This document shows positions 42,432 through 51,528 of a DNA stretch of 64,000 nucleotides, one piece after another. The notes beneath the pieces are model-generated. The model searched no databases. It was given only the letters and a program-made list of their open reading frames with translations, and had not been told where the DNA came from. Source of the DNA: Deltaproteobacteria bacterium (lineage in GTDB: Bacteria; Myxococcota_A; UBA9042; PHBI01; JACKFB01); contig JACKFB010000006.1 of the NCBI GenBank assembly GCA_020632695.1, positions 231,628 to 295,627 of the forward strand. Direction: 5' to 3'. A program made the position numbers and the translations under genes. Within the stretch, counting starts at the first letter, position 1. Each line of letters opens with the position of its first letter.

Positions 42432-42560
42432 CGAAGTCCTCCCCCGCGCGCTGCGCCCGGAGCATCGGGGCCGCAGGCCACCCGGTTGCGTCGTCCCCGC
42501 GTCTCCCGCACCGTAATGCACGCGGCGCTGGCGTGGCAATTCGGGCGACGGGGACGGGGC

Positions 42561-43244
42561 ATGGAGCTACGGACGGAGCGGCGGGTGTGCGTGTCCACCC
42601 GGAACCCCCACAAACTGGCAGAGCTGGCCGCGCTCCTGGCGCCGCTGGACCTGGGCGTGGTCTCGGCGGCCGAGCTCCAGGTGCCGGAGGTCGAGGAGAC
42701 GGGCGCCACCTTCGCCGACAACGCGCTGCTCAAGGCGGCCGCCGCGTTCCGGGTCACCGGGCTGGCCAGCCTGGCCGACGACTCCGGGCTGATGGTCGAC
42801 GCCCTGGACGGCGAGCCCGGCGTCTACAGCGCGCGCTTCGCTGGCCCCGACGCCAGCGACGCCGACAACAACCGGCTGTTGCTCGAGCGCCTCGCCGACG
42901 TGCCCGAGCAGCGCCGCGGGGCGGCCTTCCACTGCGCCCTGGCGCTGCTGGTCCCCGAGGTCGTCGCCAGCGCGGCGGGCCCGGGCGGGGCGGCGGGACC
43001 GGGGGTGCCCGAGGGCGCCCGCCTCTTCGCCCTCGAGGGCAGCGTCGCCGGGCGCATCCTGGAGGTGCCGCGCGGCGCCGGCGGCTTCGGCTATGACCCG
43101 CTCTTCCTGCACCCGCCGACCGGGCTCACCTTCGCCGAGCTGGACGGCGCCCGGAAGAACCGCATCAGCCACCGCGCCCGCGCCTTCGCCGCGCTGCACG
43201 ACACCCTGGCGGCCCTGTGGCCGGGCGAGCCCGCGACCCGGTAG
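42561..43244 (+). CDS. rdgB: RdgB/HAM1 family non-canonical purine NTP pyrophosphatase
   Basis: 227 residues from ATG 42561. It hydrolyses ITP, dITP and XTP to monophosphates. The family blocks are clear: VSTRNPHKLAEL, EETGATFADNALLKA, LADDSGLMVDALDGEPG with VYSARFAG, and GGFGYDPLF followed by KNRISHRARA. An insertion of about 20 residues (AAGPGGAAGPGVPEG) sits between strands where E. coli RdgB is shorter. It is a single-gene unit, divergent from tldD. Confidence 0.96.
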   Translation: MELRTERRVCVSTRNPHKLAELAALLAPLDLGVVSAAELQVPEVEETGATFADNALLKAAAAFRVTGLASLADDSGLMVDALDGEPGVYSARFAGPDASDADNNRLLLERLADVPEQRRGAAFHCALALLVPEVVASAAGPGGAAGPGVPEGARLFALEGSVAGRILEVPRGAGGFGYDPLFLHPPTGLTFAELDGARKNRISHRARAFAALHDTLAALWPGEPATR

Positions 43245-43454
43245 GCCATGTGGAGCGACGGGCTGCTGGGAGCGGGTAGCGGACAAGGGATCCAGGCGGA
43301 TCCGAGGTGCTCTCGGGGTGAGTCGGCGAGGCCTGGCCAGGCGAGGCCGTCGCCAGGACCCGAGGCAAACCAGGGGGTTCGCCGCAGCGGCTCCGGGACG
43401 ACGAGGCGCCCGAGAGCGCCCGGAGCCGACGCATCATCCATCCGCTGCACGCAC

Positions 43455-45911
43455 CTATCGCGGCTCGAAGCGGAAGGGCCAGTTCACCGTGCACACCCCG
43501 CCGTCGGGGGCGGCGAAGGTCGCCTTCTTGACGCTGTCCACCAGGCAGGACTCCACCGCCGGGTTCTTCAAGGTGGAGCCGGTGATCTTCGGCTCACCCG
43601 ACACCTTGCCGTCCAGGCCGATGACGAAGCGCATCTCCACCCGGCCTTGCAGGGCCGGGCTCGTGCGCAGCTCCCGCTCGTAGCAGAACCGGAAGGACCC
43701 CTTCCGCACCGCCATCCCGTTCTGGATGGCGCGCTTGTCGCAGAAGCCGGCCGCCGGTGCCGGCGTCGGCGCTGCCGCCGCTGACCGCTTCACGTTGCCT
43801 GCCGGGCTGGACGTCAATCCGCGCCCCTCCGGCGGGGCCACGGCCGAGAACGCGACGGCCACCCCCGTCGGGCACTCGGTGGGCGCGCGCCGCAGCCGAT
43901 CGTAGGCCTCCCCGCCGCAGGAGGTGCCGGGCCAGATGGCCCCCGGGTCCGCCAGCGCCTTGCCGGTCCTGGACTGGAACTGGTCGGCCACCCGCAGCAC
44001 GTCGGCGGCGCGTGCTCCCTCGCCCGCGACCACGTGCACCACGGGCCCGGCTCCGGTGCGCGCCATGAACCACTCGATCGCGTCGACGGCGTTGGCCGCG
44101 TCGGCCGGTCCCAGCGCGGCGCCGCCGGCGGCGGTCACGGTCAGGCGCGCGATGTCCACGCCTCGGTAGGACGGCGTGGCGCCCGGCGGCAGCTCCTTGT
44201 CGGCATCGCCGGTGGGAGGGTTGTCCTCGTCGGGGCCGGCCGGCCGCCACACCTCGACGGAGTTCGGTCCCACCACGGCGATGATCGGCCGGTGGAAGCC
44301 GACGGGCACCTGCGTCTCCAGCGCCTCGGGCGCCTCGCGCACCACCAGCGGGAGCTCGCGGCCGTGGGTCTGGGTCTTGTCGAAGCGAAAGCGCGTCACA
44401 CCCGCCTCGCGCAGCGTGTCGATGACGCGCACCACCTCGGTGGCGCTCGCCTCGGCGTCGACCACCAGCGTCATCGCCCGACCCATCCCCTCCGTCGGGA
44501 GCGCCGGCGGAGGCAGCACCTTGGGAGCGAGGGCGTCCTCGGCGCGCGCGATCTCGGTCGCCGCCGAGGCGACCGCGGGGATCACGTCCTTGGCGCCTCC
44601 GGGCGAGGCCTCCTGCGCGCTGGATGCGTCGTGGACCACGCGCCCGCCGGCCGGCAGCTCGGCCGATGCCGACCGCGAGAAGAGGACCCCCTTCTCGACG
44701 GCGACCACGGGCCGGAGCCCCGCGCGCACGCCTTCGGGTCCGATGCTGATGACGCCCAGGGCGGGGCGGGCCACGCTGAGGCCGCCGGAGCTCAGCCCGT
44801 CGATCGACGCCAGGGTCGTCCGCCCGTTCGCCGGGAGCTGCTCCAGCGGCGCGTCCACCACGGTCACCGGCAGCGCCCACGCGTTGTCGAGCTTGGCTCG
44901 CAGCGAGGCCATCTGCCGCCCCAGGATGCCGGCCAGCGGTCCGGGCGGGACGTCCAGCGCCGCGACGCGCGCGGACTCGAGCAGCAGCCCGACCAGCGCC
45001 GGGTTCTCGCGCCACAGAAGCGGCGGCTCCCCGCGCCCGCCGGCCGCCGCCAGCGCGGGGCAGTTGGAGAGCGCGGCGACGCGCCTGGCGGGGGAGTCGG
45101 CCTCCTTCGCCGCGCCCAGCGCCGCGTCGCAGATGATGCCGCCTCGGTTGCTCTCGTCGAGCAGCAGCCCGGTCACCCGGTCGGGGGTGAGGTGGTGGAG
45201 GTCGGCACAGCGGGGGCAGAGCAGCCGACCGGCGGTCCTCAGCGCCACCTCGGCACCCAGCTCGCTCGGCAGCGTGGCCAGGGCGTCCAGCGCCCAGAGC
45301 AGGCGCCCTCCCCACACCGCTCGCACCGCGGTCGCCTCGGGTCTGGCCTCGCCGACGAGCTGCAGCAGCGCCTCGCGCTCCAGGCGCACGTCCTTCACGT
45401 CGGGGTCCAGGCCCAGCATCGCCGCCGCGGCCTCACGGAGCCCGCTGGTCTCGGTCGCGCCGGCGGCCTCGGCCGCGTCCAGCGACGCGATCGCCCGGCG
45501 CAGCACCTTCTCCGCGGTGGGCGCCCGGGCCTCCAGGACGTCCCAGGCCGCCTGGGTGTCGAGGGCGGTGGCCGCGCCGACCGCCATGATGTCCAGGCGC
45601 GCGGTGGTCGCGTGGGCCGCGCCGACCTCGGCGTGGTCCGGGTGCTCCTCGATCCAGCCGTCCAGCGCAGAGGCGGCGCCGGTCAGCGCCTGGAGGCCGT
45701 CCACGCCGGCGATCGTCTGGTCTGCGAGCTTCTCGGCGGCGGCCACCGGCGAGGGCGTCTCGGCGGCGTCGGGCGTCGCGGCGCCAGCGTCGGGGCGAGC
45801 TGCCGCGGGCGTCGGCTGCGGTGGGGCGGCGGGGCCTGCGGGCTGGCCGCAACCGGCCGGGCTCAGCGACCCCACGAGCGCCACCAGGGCAAGGCCACGG
45901 CGCAAGAACAT
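43455..45911 (-). CDS. large lipoprotein with AgmX/PglI-type C-terminal domain
   Basis: 818 residues from ATG 45911, chosen because it gives a lipoprotein signal peptide (LALVALVGSLSPAGC). An in-frame ATG at 46088 would bury that signal. The mature protein begins with a Pro/Ala linker, then a long alpha-rich region, a mid region with strand repeats (GVISIGPEGV, TLVVDAEASATEVVRVIDTL twice-like) resembling ExbD/TolR-type periplasmic folds, and a C-terminal domain with AGFCDKRAIQNGMAVRKGSF, CYERELRTSPALQGRV and GKVSGEPKITGSTLKN. That last domain is the AgmX/PglI or TonB-like domain common in myxobacterial motility and envelope proteins. The exact function is unknown. Confidence 0.88.
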   Translation of the reverse strand: MFLRRGLALVALVGSLSPAGCGQPAGPAAPPQPTPAAARPDAGAATPDAAETPSPVAAAEKLADQTIAGVDGLQALTGAASALDGWIEEHPDHAEVGAAHATTARLDIMAVGAATALDTQAAWDVLEARAPTAEKVLRRAIASLDAAEAAGATETSGLREAAAAMLGLDPDVKDVRLEREALLQLVGEARPEATAVRAVWGGRLLWALDALATLPSELGAEVALRTAGRLLCPRCADLHHLTPDRVTGLLLDESNRGGIICDAALGAAKEADSPARRVAALSNCPALAAAGGRGEPPLLWRENPALVGLLLESARVAALDVPPGPLAGILGRQMASLRAKLDNAWALPVTVVDAPLEQLPANGRTTLASIDGLSSGGLSVARPALGVISIGPEGVRAGLRPVVAVEKGVLFSRSASAELPAGGRVVHDASSAQEASPGGAKDVIPAVASAATEIARAEDALAPKVLPPPALPTEGMGRAMTLVVDAEASATEVVRVIDTLREAGVTRFRFDKTQTHGRELPLVVREAPEALETQVPVGFHRPIIAVVGPNSVEVWRPAGPDEDNPPTGDADKELPPGATPSYRGVDIARLTVTAAGGAALGPADAANAVDAIEWFMARTGAGPVVHVVAGEGARAADVLRVADQFQSRTGKALADPGAIWPGTSCGGEAYDRLRRAPTECPTGVAVAFSAVAPPEGRGLTSSPAGNVKRSAAAAPTPAPAAGFCDKRAIQNGMAVRKGSFRFCYERELRTSPALQGRVEMRFVIGLDGKVSGEPKITGSTLKNPAVESCLVDSVKKATFAAPDGGVCTVNWPFRFEPR

Positions 45912-46201
45912 CGGGGCGACCCCACAGGCCGTCCCCAACCCCTCCCGTCGCGCGGCTGGCTCCTGCCCTGCCGGGCCCTCGAGCGCCGAGGTCTTCGGCG
46001 CGCGGCGAGCCTCCTCCGCGCTCGAGGCCGTCGAGAGACGTCGCTGGTGACCCGCTCGGTCCGAACCTGAAAACACCCTGTCGGTCATCGCGATCCTGCC
46101 TTCATCGAGTCCACCCGCGCCGCCGCGCGCTCCGGCCACTCAATCGCTCCGACGCGACGGCAATTCCAGGTGGCTTGCTGTGACCGCTTCCTATCACGAG
46201 A

Positions 46202-46711
46202 ATGCCGCCCGTGGTGGAGCACTTCACAGCCCTGGACGGCGCCCTCTGCGTGGGCAGCCATCCGCACGCCCCCGAGCACTTCACGGCGCTGGCCCGGGAC
46301 GCCGGCGTGCAGGCCGTGGTCAGCTTGCAGAGCGACGAGGACCTGGCTTCGCGCGGGCTCTCCTGGAACCTGGTGTGGCAGCTCTGGACCCGGGTCGGCG
46401 TCGCGGCGACCCGCGTGCCGATCAGCGACTTCGATCCGGTCGATCTGGCGCGGCGCCTCGACGGCGGCGTCGCGGCGGTCGCCGCCCACGTCGACGCCGG
46501 CCGCCGCGTGTTCATCCATTGCAACGCGGGGCTCAACCGGTCGCCGTCCGTCGCCATCGCGTTCGTGGCGCTGCACCGTGGGGTGCCGCTGGACCTCGCC
46601 ACGACCTGGGTCATGGAGCGTCACCGCGCCATGCCGTACCAGGACGTGCTGGTGCGCTGGGCGCGCGACCGGGGGCTTCCCCTGCGGGCGCCGGAGCCGG
46701 GCGCGCGCTGA
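46202..46711 (+). CDS. dual-specificity protein phosphatase
   Basis: 169 residues from ATG 46202. The P-loop is FIHCNAGLNRSPSVAIAFV (HCX5R) near residue 105. The general-acid Asp is probably in PISDFDPVDL, upstream as in the DSP family. The rest (VVSLQSDEDLASRGLSWNLV, and the C-terminal WVMERHRAMPYQDV) fits the small eukaryote-like DSP fold. Its target is unknown. The degenerate PP2C-like gene converges on it from 13 bases away. Confidence 0.92.
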   Translation: MPPVVEHFTALDGALCVGSHPHAPEHFTALARDAGVQAVVSLQSDEDLASRGLSWNLVWQLWTRVGVAATRVPISDFDPVDLARRLDGGVAAVAAHVDAGRRVFIHCNAGLNRSPSVAIAFVALHRGVPLDLATTWVMERHRAMPYQDVLVRWARDRGLPLRAPEPGAR

Positions 46712-46724
46712 CGCCGCGAGCGGC

Positions 46725-47804
46725 TCAGACGGCGAGGCGGGGGAGCAGACGCACCGCGAAGTCGCGGACGAGGGGGCGCGGGCGGGAGGCGAGCAGGTGG
46801 GCCACCACCGCGACGGCGTGGGGGCTGCGCTGGTCGACGAGGCAGCGGGCGACGCGCTCGAGGCCATCGGCTCCGTGGGCGCGGAGGCGCGCGTCCAGGT
46901 GGGCCCCCAGCGCGCGGGCGCCGCTGGCGGGATCGGCCAGCTCGAGCAGGGCGCGCACGACCTCGGCGTCCTCGGCGAGCAGCTCCTCGTCGGTGGGAGG
47001 CGGGAGGTCCGCGTCGGGCGCCGACCCGCGGCGGGTGAGGCGGCCCAGGGCGCGCCGCCACCGACCGCGGACCGGCTCGCGGTGTCGCCCCGGGCGGTGG
47101 TGGGCCGCCTGGTGGACCTCGAGGATCTGCAGCGCCATCGCGGCGTCGGTGGAGGCGGCGCCCGCGGCGCTGAGCAGCCGCTGGGCGGCGAGCTGCGGTG
47201 AGCTGGCGCGCGCGGAGCCGATGATGTCCGGGGGCAGGTTGGCCGCGGTGGCGCCCGACGCGAGGATCAGCCGGTCGCCGGTGTCCAGACGGACGCGCAC
47301 CCGCTGCAGGCTGAAGCGCCCGCCGGGCCCCTGCACCGCGTCGCCCGCCGAAGCCTCGGCCAGGCCGTCGCACGCCTCGGGGGAGAGGGACTCGAAGGGG
47401 CTGGCCACGTCGCCACGGATCAGCCACGAGGTCCCGCGGCCGAGGCGGGCGAGCCACAGGGCGTTCGGCTCCAGCACCAGCGCGCTCAGCTCCAAGCCGG
47501 CCGCCCCCGGGACGCGCGCCACGCCGGCCTCCGCCGCCGCCCGCAGCGTCCACGCCTCCGCCACGCCGAAGGCCCGACCGACCCGAGCCGCGAGGTCTCC
47601 CGGCCGCGGGTCATCGCGGAATGCTCGCAGCAAGGCCGTCACGGCAGCCTGCGCCGCGGCCACGGCCGCCGCGCCGAGCGCGACGCCATCGCTCACCGCC
47701 AGCAGGTGGCTGGTGCCGAAGCCCCCGTAGGCCGTAGCCGTGGTAGCCCGCCCATCGACCCCCGCAGCGCTGGCCTGTCCCACGCGCACGACGGTGTCGC
47801 CCAT
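46725..47804 (-). CDS. degenerate PP2C-like protein
   Basis: 359 residues from ATG 47804; GTG 47807 directly before it also follows the AAAGGGAGGA ribosome site. The N-terminal 220 residues follow the PP2C pattern: HLLAVSDGVALGAAAVAAAQ (VxDGxGG region), ELSALVLEPNALWLARLGRG (SxALV, GDSR region), GDRLILASGATAANLP (DxLLLaTDGL region). The metal-binding residues are poorly kept: the NED block reads YGGFG, the second Asp after DG is lost, and DN is replaced by DA in TDAAMALQI. The C-terminal 120 residues form helical repeats. I infer a pseudophosphatase or a scaffold. Confidence 0.75.
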   Translation of the reverse strand: MGDTVVRVGQASAAGVDGRATTATAYGGFGTSHLLAVSDGVALGAAAVAAAQAAVTALLRAFRDDPRPGDLAARVGRAFGVAEAWTLRAAAEAGVARVPGAAGLELSALVLEPNALWLARLGRGTSWLIRGDVASPFESLSPEACDGLAEASAGDAVQGPGGRFSLQRVRVRLDTGDRLILASGATAANLPPDIIGSARASSPQLAAQRLLSAAGAASTDAAMALQILEVHQAAHHRPGRHREPVRGRWRRALGRLTRRGSAPDADLPPPTDEELLAEDAEVVRALLELADPASGARALGAHLDARLRAHGADGLERVARCLVDQRSPHAVAVVAHLLASRPRPLVRDFAVRLLPRLAV

Positions 47805-48032
47805 CACTCCTCCCTTTCGAGGCGGGACGGTGCATCAGCAAGGCCGGAGAGTCGAGCCCGGGGCGATTGGCCGAGGCACCGCCTGAGTCGGCTACGGCCA
47901 CCGCTGAGGGCAGCGCTCCCTCGCGTCAGGCCTGCGACGGGCCTGGGGCCCGACTCGGCCTGCGCTCGGTCGCGCCACCCTCAGCGGCGGCCTCGCTCGC
48001 CTCATTCGGCGCCTCTACATCGATGGCGGGCT

Positions 48033-48516
<484 letters not shown>

Positions 48517-48544
48517 GGGGTGAGGGATCGACAGCTGGGGGCGA

Positions 48545-48559
48545 CTCGGTTAAACCGAG
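48545..48559. promoter_or_regulatory. palindrome between the hexamer arrays
   Basis: CTCGGTTAAACCGAG is a 7-base inverted repeat around one base, 33 bases before the thioredoxin-like start. Its arm CTCGGT equals the unit of the upstream array and its other arm ACCGAG equals the unit inside the downstream gene. It could be an operator or the turn-round point between inverted arrays. Confidence 0.45.
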
Positions 48560-48592
48560 CGCAGGGCGGCGGATTCGGTGGGGGACGCGGCG

Positions 48593-49366
48593 ATGGGGCA
48601 GGGGACGAGTCGAGGGGCTGGGGTGGCGGTCGCGTTGGCTTTGCTGGCGTGGAGTGGTTGTGGGCGCGGGGCGGGGGATGTGACCGGGGCCGGGGCCGCG
48701 GCCGTCACCGCGACCGAGGCCGGGGCCGGGGCCGCGACCGAGTCCGGCACCGAGTCCGGCACCGCGACCGGCGCCGTCACCGAGACCGAGGCCGTCACCG
48801 AGGCCGGCGCCGGGGCCGTCACCGAGACCGGCACCGCGACCGGCGCCGGCACCGAGACCGGCGCCGGCACCGAGACCGCCACCGAAGCCGGCACTGCCAC
48901 CGGTGCCGGCGCCGGGGCTGCGGCGGTGCCGCGGGTGGAGGCGCTGCCTTCCTTCGACCGTGCGGGGCTCGTCGAGCATGTGCGCGGTTTGGGGGCTCGT
49001 GCGACGGTGGTGTCGGTGTGGGCGAGCTGGTGCGTGCCCTGCGTGGAGGAGATGCCGATGCTCTCCTCCTTCTATGAGCGCAAGCGAGAGGCGGGGGTGG
49101 AGATCCTCGGGCTGGCGCTGGAGGACCGGACGCGCTCGGCCGAGAAGCTTCAGCGCATCCTCGACCGCGTGCGGGTGGCCTATCCCATGGCCACCATCGC
49201 AGAGGGGCGGGCCGAGGCCTTCATCGCGGCCACCAGCCCGGAGTGGGACGGGATGCTGCCCGCGGCGATCCTCTTCGACGCCGCCGGCGTGCAGCGGGGC
49301 TTCGTGACCGGGCGGCTCAGCGAGGAAGCCCTCGCGGCGCTCGTCGCGCCACTGCTGGCCCGGTGA
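48593..49366 (+). CDS. TlpA-like thioredoxin-fold lipoprotein with repetitive linker
   Basis: 257 residues from ATG 48593, with GGGGGA 7 bases upstream; GTG 48578 is the alternative. The signal peptide ends in AWSGC, a somewhat atypical lipobox. About 85 residues of Thr/Glu/Gly/Ala repeats (TESGTESGTATGAVTET-like) follow, written by ACCGAG-type hexamers. From residue 115 on comes a TlpA/ResA thioredoxin domain with the redox site VWASWCVPCVEEMPML and the cis-Pro region GMLPAAILFDAAG. It probably reduces periplasmic disulfides, perhaps in cytochrome c or copper assembly. It overlaps the metallophosphoesterase as GTGA. Confidence 0.9.
   Translation: MGQGTSRGAGVAVALALLAWSGCGRGAGDVTGAGAAAVTATEAGAGAATESGTESGTATGAVTETEAVTEAGAGAVTETGTATGAGTETGAGTETATEAGTATGAGAGAAAVPRVEALPSFDRAGLVEHVRGLGARATVVSVWASWCVPCVEEMPMLSSFYERKREAGVEILGLALEDRTRSAEKLQRILDRVRVAYPMATIAEGRAEAFIAATSPEWDGMLPAAILFDAAGVQRGFVTGRLSEEALAALVAPLLAR
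48700..48925 (+). repeat. coding hexamer repeat (ACCGAG/GCCGGG units) in the thioredoxin-like gene
   Basis: Six-base units such as ACCGAG, GCCGGC and ACCGCG encode the Thr-Glu and Ala/Thr-Gly dipeptides of the linker. The unit is the reverse complement of the CTCGGT unit in the array at 48033-48516, so the two arrays face each other across about 190 bases. Confidence 0.85.
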
Positions 49367-50814
49367 GCCTCGCGGAGTCACGGGCACGCGCGTCCGCCGC
49401 CGGGGCTCCAGTGGGGCCTCTGGTCGAGTATCTGCTGCTCAGCGACGTGCACCTGACGCAGGTGCTCGAGTCGCCGATCCCGGGGTGGTGGGAGTACAAG
49501 AAGCCGTCGGCGCGCCAGGACGACGAGCTCGTCGAGCTGCTCGATCAAGTGGATGCCGTGCGCCCGGCGGCCTTCGCCTGCACCGAGGTGGTGTTCGGCG
49601 GCGACACCTGGGACTTCGACTCGGTGTACGGCGGCCCGGGCGACCTGCTGTCGCCGTCCGAGGGGCTCCCGCCCACCGTCCCCGGCAGCGTCTGGAAGAT
49701 GCGCCGCCTGCTCGGCGACCACGAGCCCTTCGTCTTCGGCCTCGCGCGCTTCCTGGCCCGGGGCAACCGCGTCACCTTCCTCATGGGCAACCACGACCGC
49801 GAGCTGGCCTTCCCCGAGGTCGCCGAGGTCCTGCGCCTGGCGTTGGCCGCCGCCGCGCCGCCCGGCACCGGCGCGCGCGTGGCCGCCGCGGTCGCCTTCG
49901 AGCCGTGGTTCCTCTACGTCCCGGGTGTGCTCTACGCGGAGCACGGCCAGCAGTACGACGCGACCTGCAGCTACCGCGACGTGCTCGCCCCCTTCGTGCC
50001 GGCCCATCGCCGCGCACCGCGCGCGCTCGAGGCCTCGATGGGCTCGCTCATGGGGCGACACGTGCTGTCGAGCCTGGGCTCCTTCAACCCCTTCGACGAC
50101 GACAGCTTCCTCAAGTCGCTGTCCGGCTACGCGCGGCACGCCTACGACTATTACTTCCCCAAGCGCCGCTTCCTCTCGATCTACGTCGGCCGCGCGTTCC
50201 GGGTCGTCCGCCTGCTGCGGCAGCAGCGCCGCCGCGTCCTCGCGTCCAAGCCCGACAGCTCGGCGACCTACGCCGCCTACGCGCGCTCCAAGGGCGTCGG
50301 CGCCGACTTCATCGCGCTGCTCCGGCGCCTGGGCTCGGTGCCCATCTCCGACCGACCCCGCCACCTCCTCCACGAGCTGTGGCTGGACCGGCTCCTGACG
50401 GCGCTGGCGGCCGCGCTCATCGTGGGCGCCGGCATCGCCAACGCGGAGACCTGGCCCCAGGCGGCGATGATGCTCGCCCTCATCCCACCGCTGCTCTTCG
50501 TGCTCCGCGCCATGGGCCGCGGCAGCCTCGCGCTCCAGGAGCGCGGCCGCTGGGGCCTGGTCGCCGAACAGATCTCCACCCACCTGGACGTCCCCATCGT
50601 CTGCTTCGGCCACAGCCACCGCCCCGAGCGCCGGCCGCTCCGAAACGGTGGCCGCTACTACAACCTGGGCACCTGGGCGCCGGTCCCCGATCCCGACGGC
50701 CAGCAGGCGCTCATCCGGGCGCGTCGCTATCTGCTGGTGCGTCACGTCGGCCCGGGACGCACGCACGTGGCCTTCCAACGCTGGCGCGGCGACGGCCCGG
50801 ACGCCAACTGGTGA
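49363..50814 (+). CDS. membrane-associated metallophosphoesterase
   Basis: 483 residues from GTG 49363, overlapping the previous stop as GTGA. The calcineurin-like metal motifs are all present: LLLSDVHLT, VFGGDTWDFD, FLMGNHDRELA, LYAEHGQQYD and VCFGHSHRPE. Between the fourth and the last lies a long insertion with basic, Tyr-rich helices (YDYYFPKRRFLSIYVGRAFR) and two likely membrane helices (LLTALAAALIVGAGIANA and MMLALIPPLLFVLRAM). The GNHD and GHSH order fits LpxH-like and related lipid or nucleotide phosphoesterases. The substrate is not known. Confidence 0.9.
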   Translation: MSLAESRARASAAGAPVGPLVEYLLLSDVHLTQVLESPIPGWWEYKKPSARQDDELVELLDQVDAVRPAAFACTEVVFGGDTWDFDSVYGGPGDLLSPSEGLPPTVPGSVWKMRRLLGDHEPFVFGLARFLARGNRVTFLMGNHDRELAFPEVAEVLRLALAAAAPPGTGARVAAAVAFEPWFLYVPGVLYAEHGQQYDATCSYRDVLAPFVPAHRRAPRALEASMGSLMGRHVLSSLGSFNPFDDDSFLKSLSGYARHAYDYYFPKRRFLSIYVGRAFRVVRLLRQQRRRVLASKPDSSATYAAYARSKGVGADFIALLRRLGSVPISDRPRHLLHELWLDRLLTALAAALIVGAGIANAETWPQAAMMLALIPPLLFVLRAMGRGSLALQERGRWGLVAEQISTHLDVPIVCFGHSHRPERRPLRNGGRYYNLGTWAPVPDPDGQQALIRARRYLLVRHVGPGRTHVAFQRWRGDGPDANW

Positions 50815-51528
50815 GAGCGCGCCGACCGGGCGAGTGGGGCCCGGGGACCCCAGCGGGGTGTGCCGTCCCCGGGGGCAGGACCCGGCCAGAGGCCCGGCCG
50901 TCCCTCGCACGGGAGGCACGAGCGCCGGCGATCCTCGGGGTGGGTTGGCTCACCGGGGTCACGTCACCCATGGCACGCGACTTGCTTTGTCCTCAGCCGG
51001 GTCGTCAGTCGCGTCCGCCCCCGAGACAACACCAAGGCGGAATACATTCACTGGGACCGACCCCCCAGCAACGCGCGCGACCCACCTTCCACCGTCCCCG
51101 CGGGACCCACGACGCCGGCGCTCCTCCCAGGTCGCCGGCGTCGCGCGTCGAGGCCCCGGCACTTCGGCCGCCCGGCCACCGGACGCCCGGCCGCCCGCCG
51201 TGTGCCGATCGTCACGAGCCCGCCCGCCCGCCATCCGGGCGAGGTGCGCCGATGCGCCTGCGCGGCTGCCGACCTCGTCCCGCGGACGCGAACGCACAGC
51301 GCGAAGCAGCACTGGAAGCGCAGCCCCAACCTGCGGGCGGTCTGGCGCCCGATCCCGCGCCGCCGCCGCGGCGATGACCGACGAAGAACACGTGTCACTT
51401 GTGTTGAGTTGGCGACCGTGCCATACAACCCGCCGACAACGGCCCCCGGTGCGCTCCGTCGCACAAACACTCACCGCGTTGACGACTGCCACGCGGGATT
51501 CCATTGGCCTAGCTGGAGGGAGACCAGA
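50815..51528. other. 714-base region without a supported gene
   Basis: No frame here has a plausible start, ribosome site and protein-like composition; the longest open frames are Arg/Pro-rich. The last 20 bases hold a good ribosome site (GGAGGGAGACCAGA) for the next gene. The stretch 51400-51450 is less GC-rich and could hold its promoter, but I see no clear -35/-10 pair. Confidence 0.6.

Noticed and set aside
45912..46088. A start at ATG 46088 for the AgmX-type lipoprotein
   Set aside because: It has a fair ribosome site, but would place the lipoprotein signal peptide about 60 residues inside the protein.
51048..51470. A 140-codon minus-strand open frame in the 50.8-51.5 kb gap
   Set aside because: Arg-rich shadow-like composition, no ribosome site, no recognisable domain.
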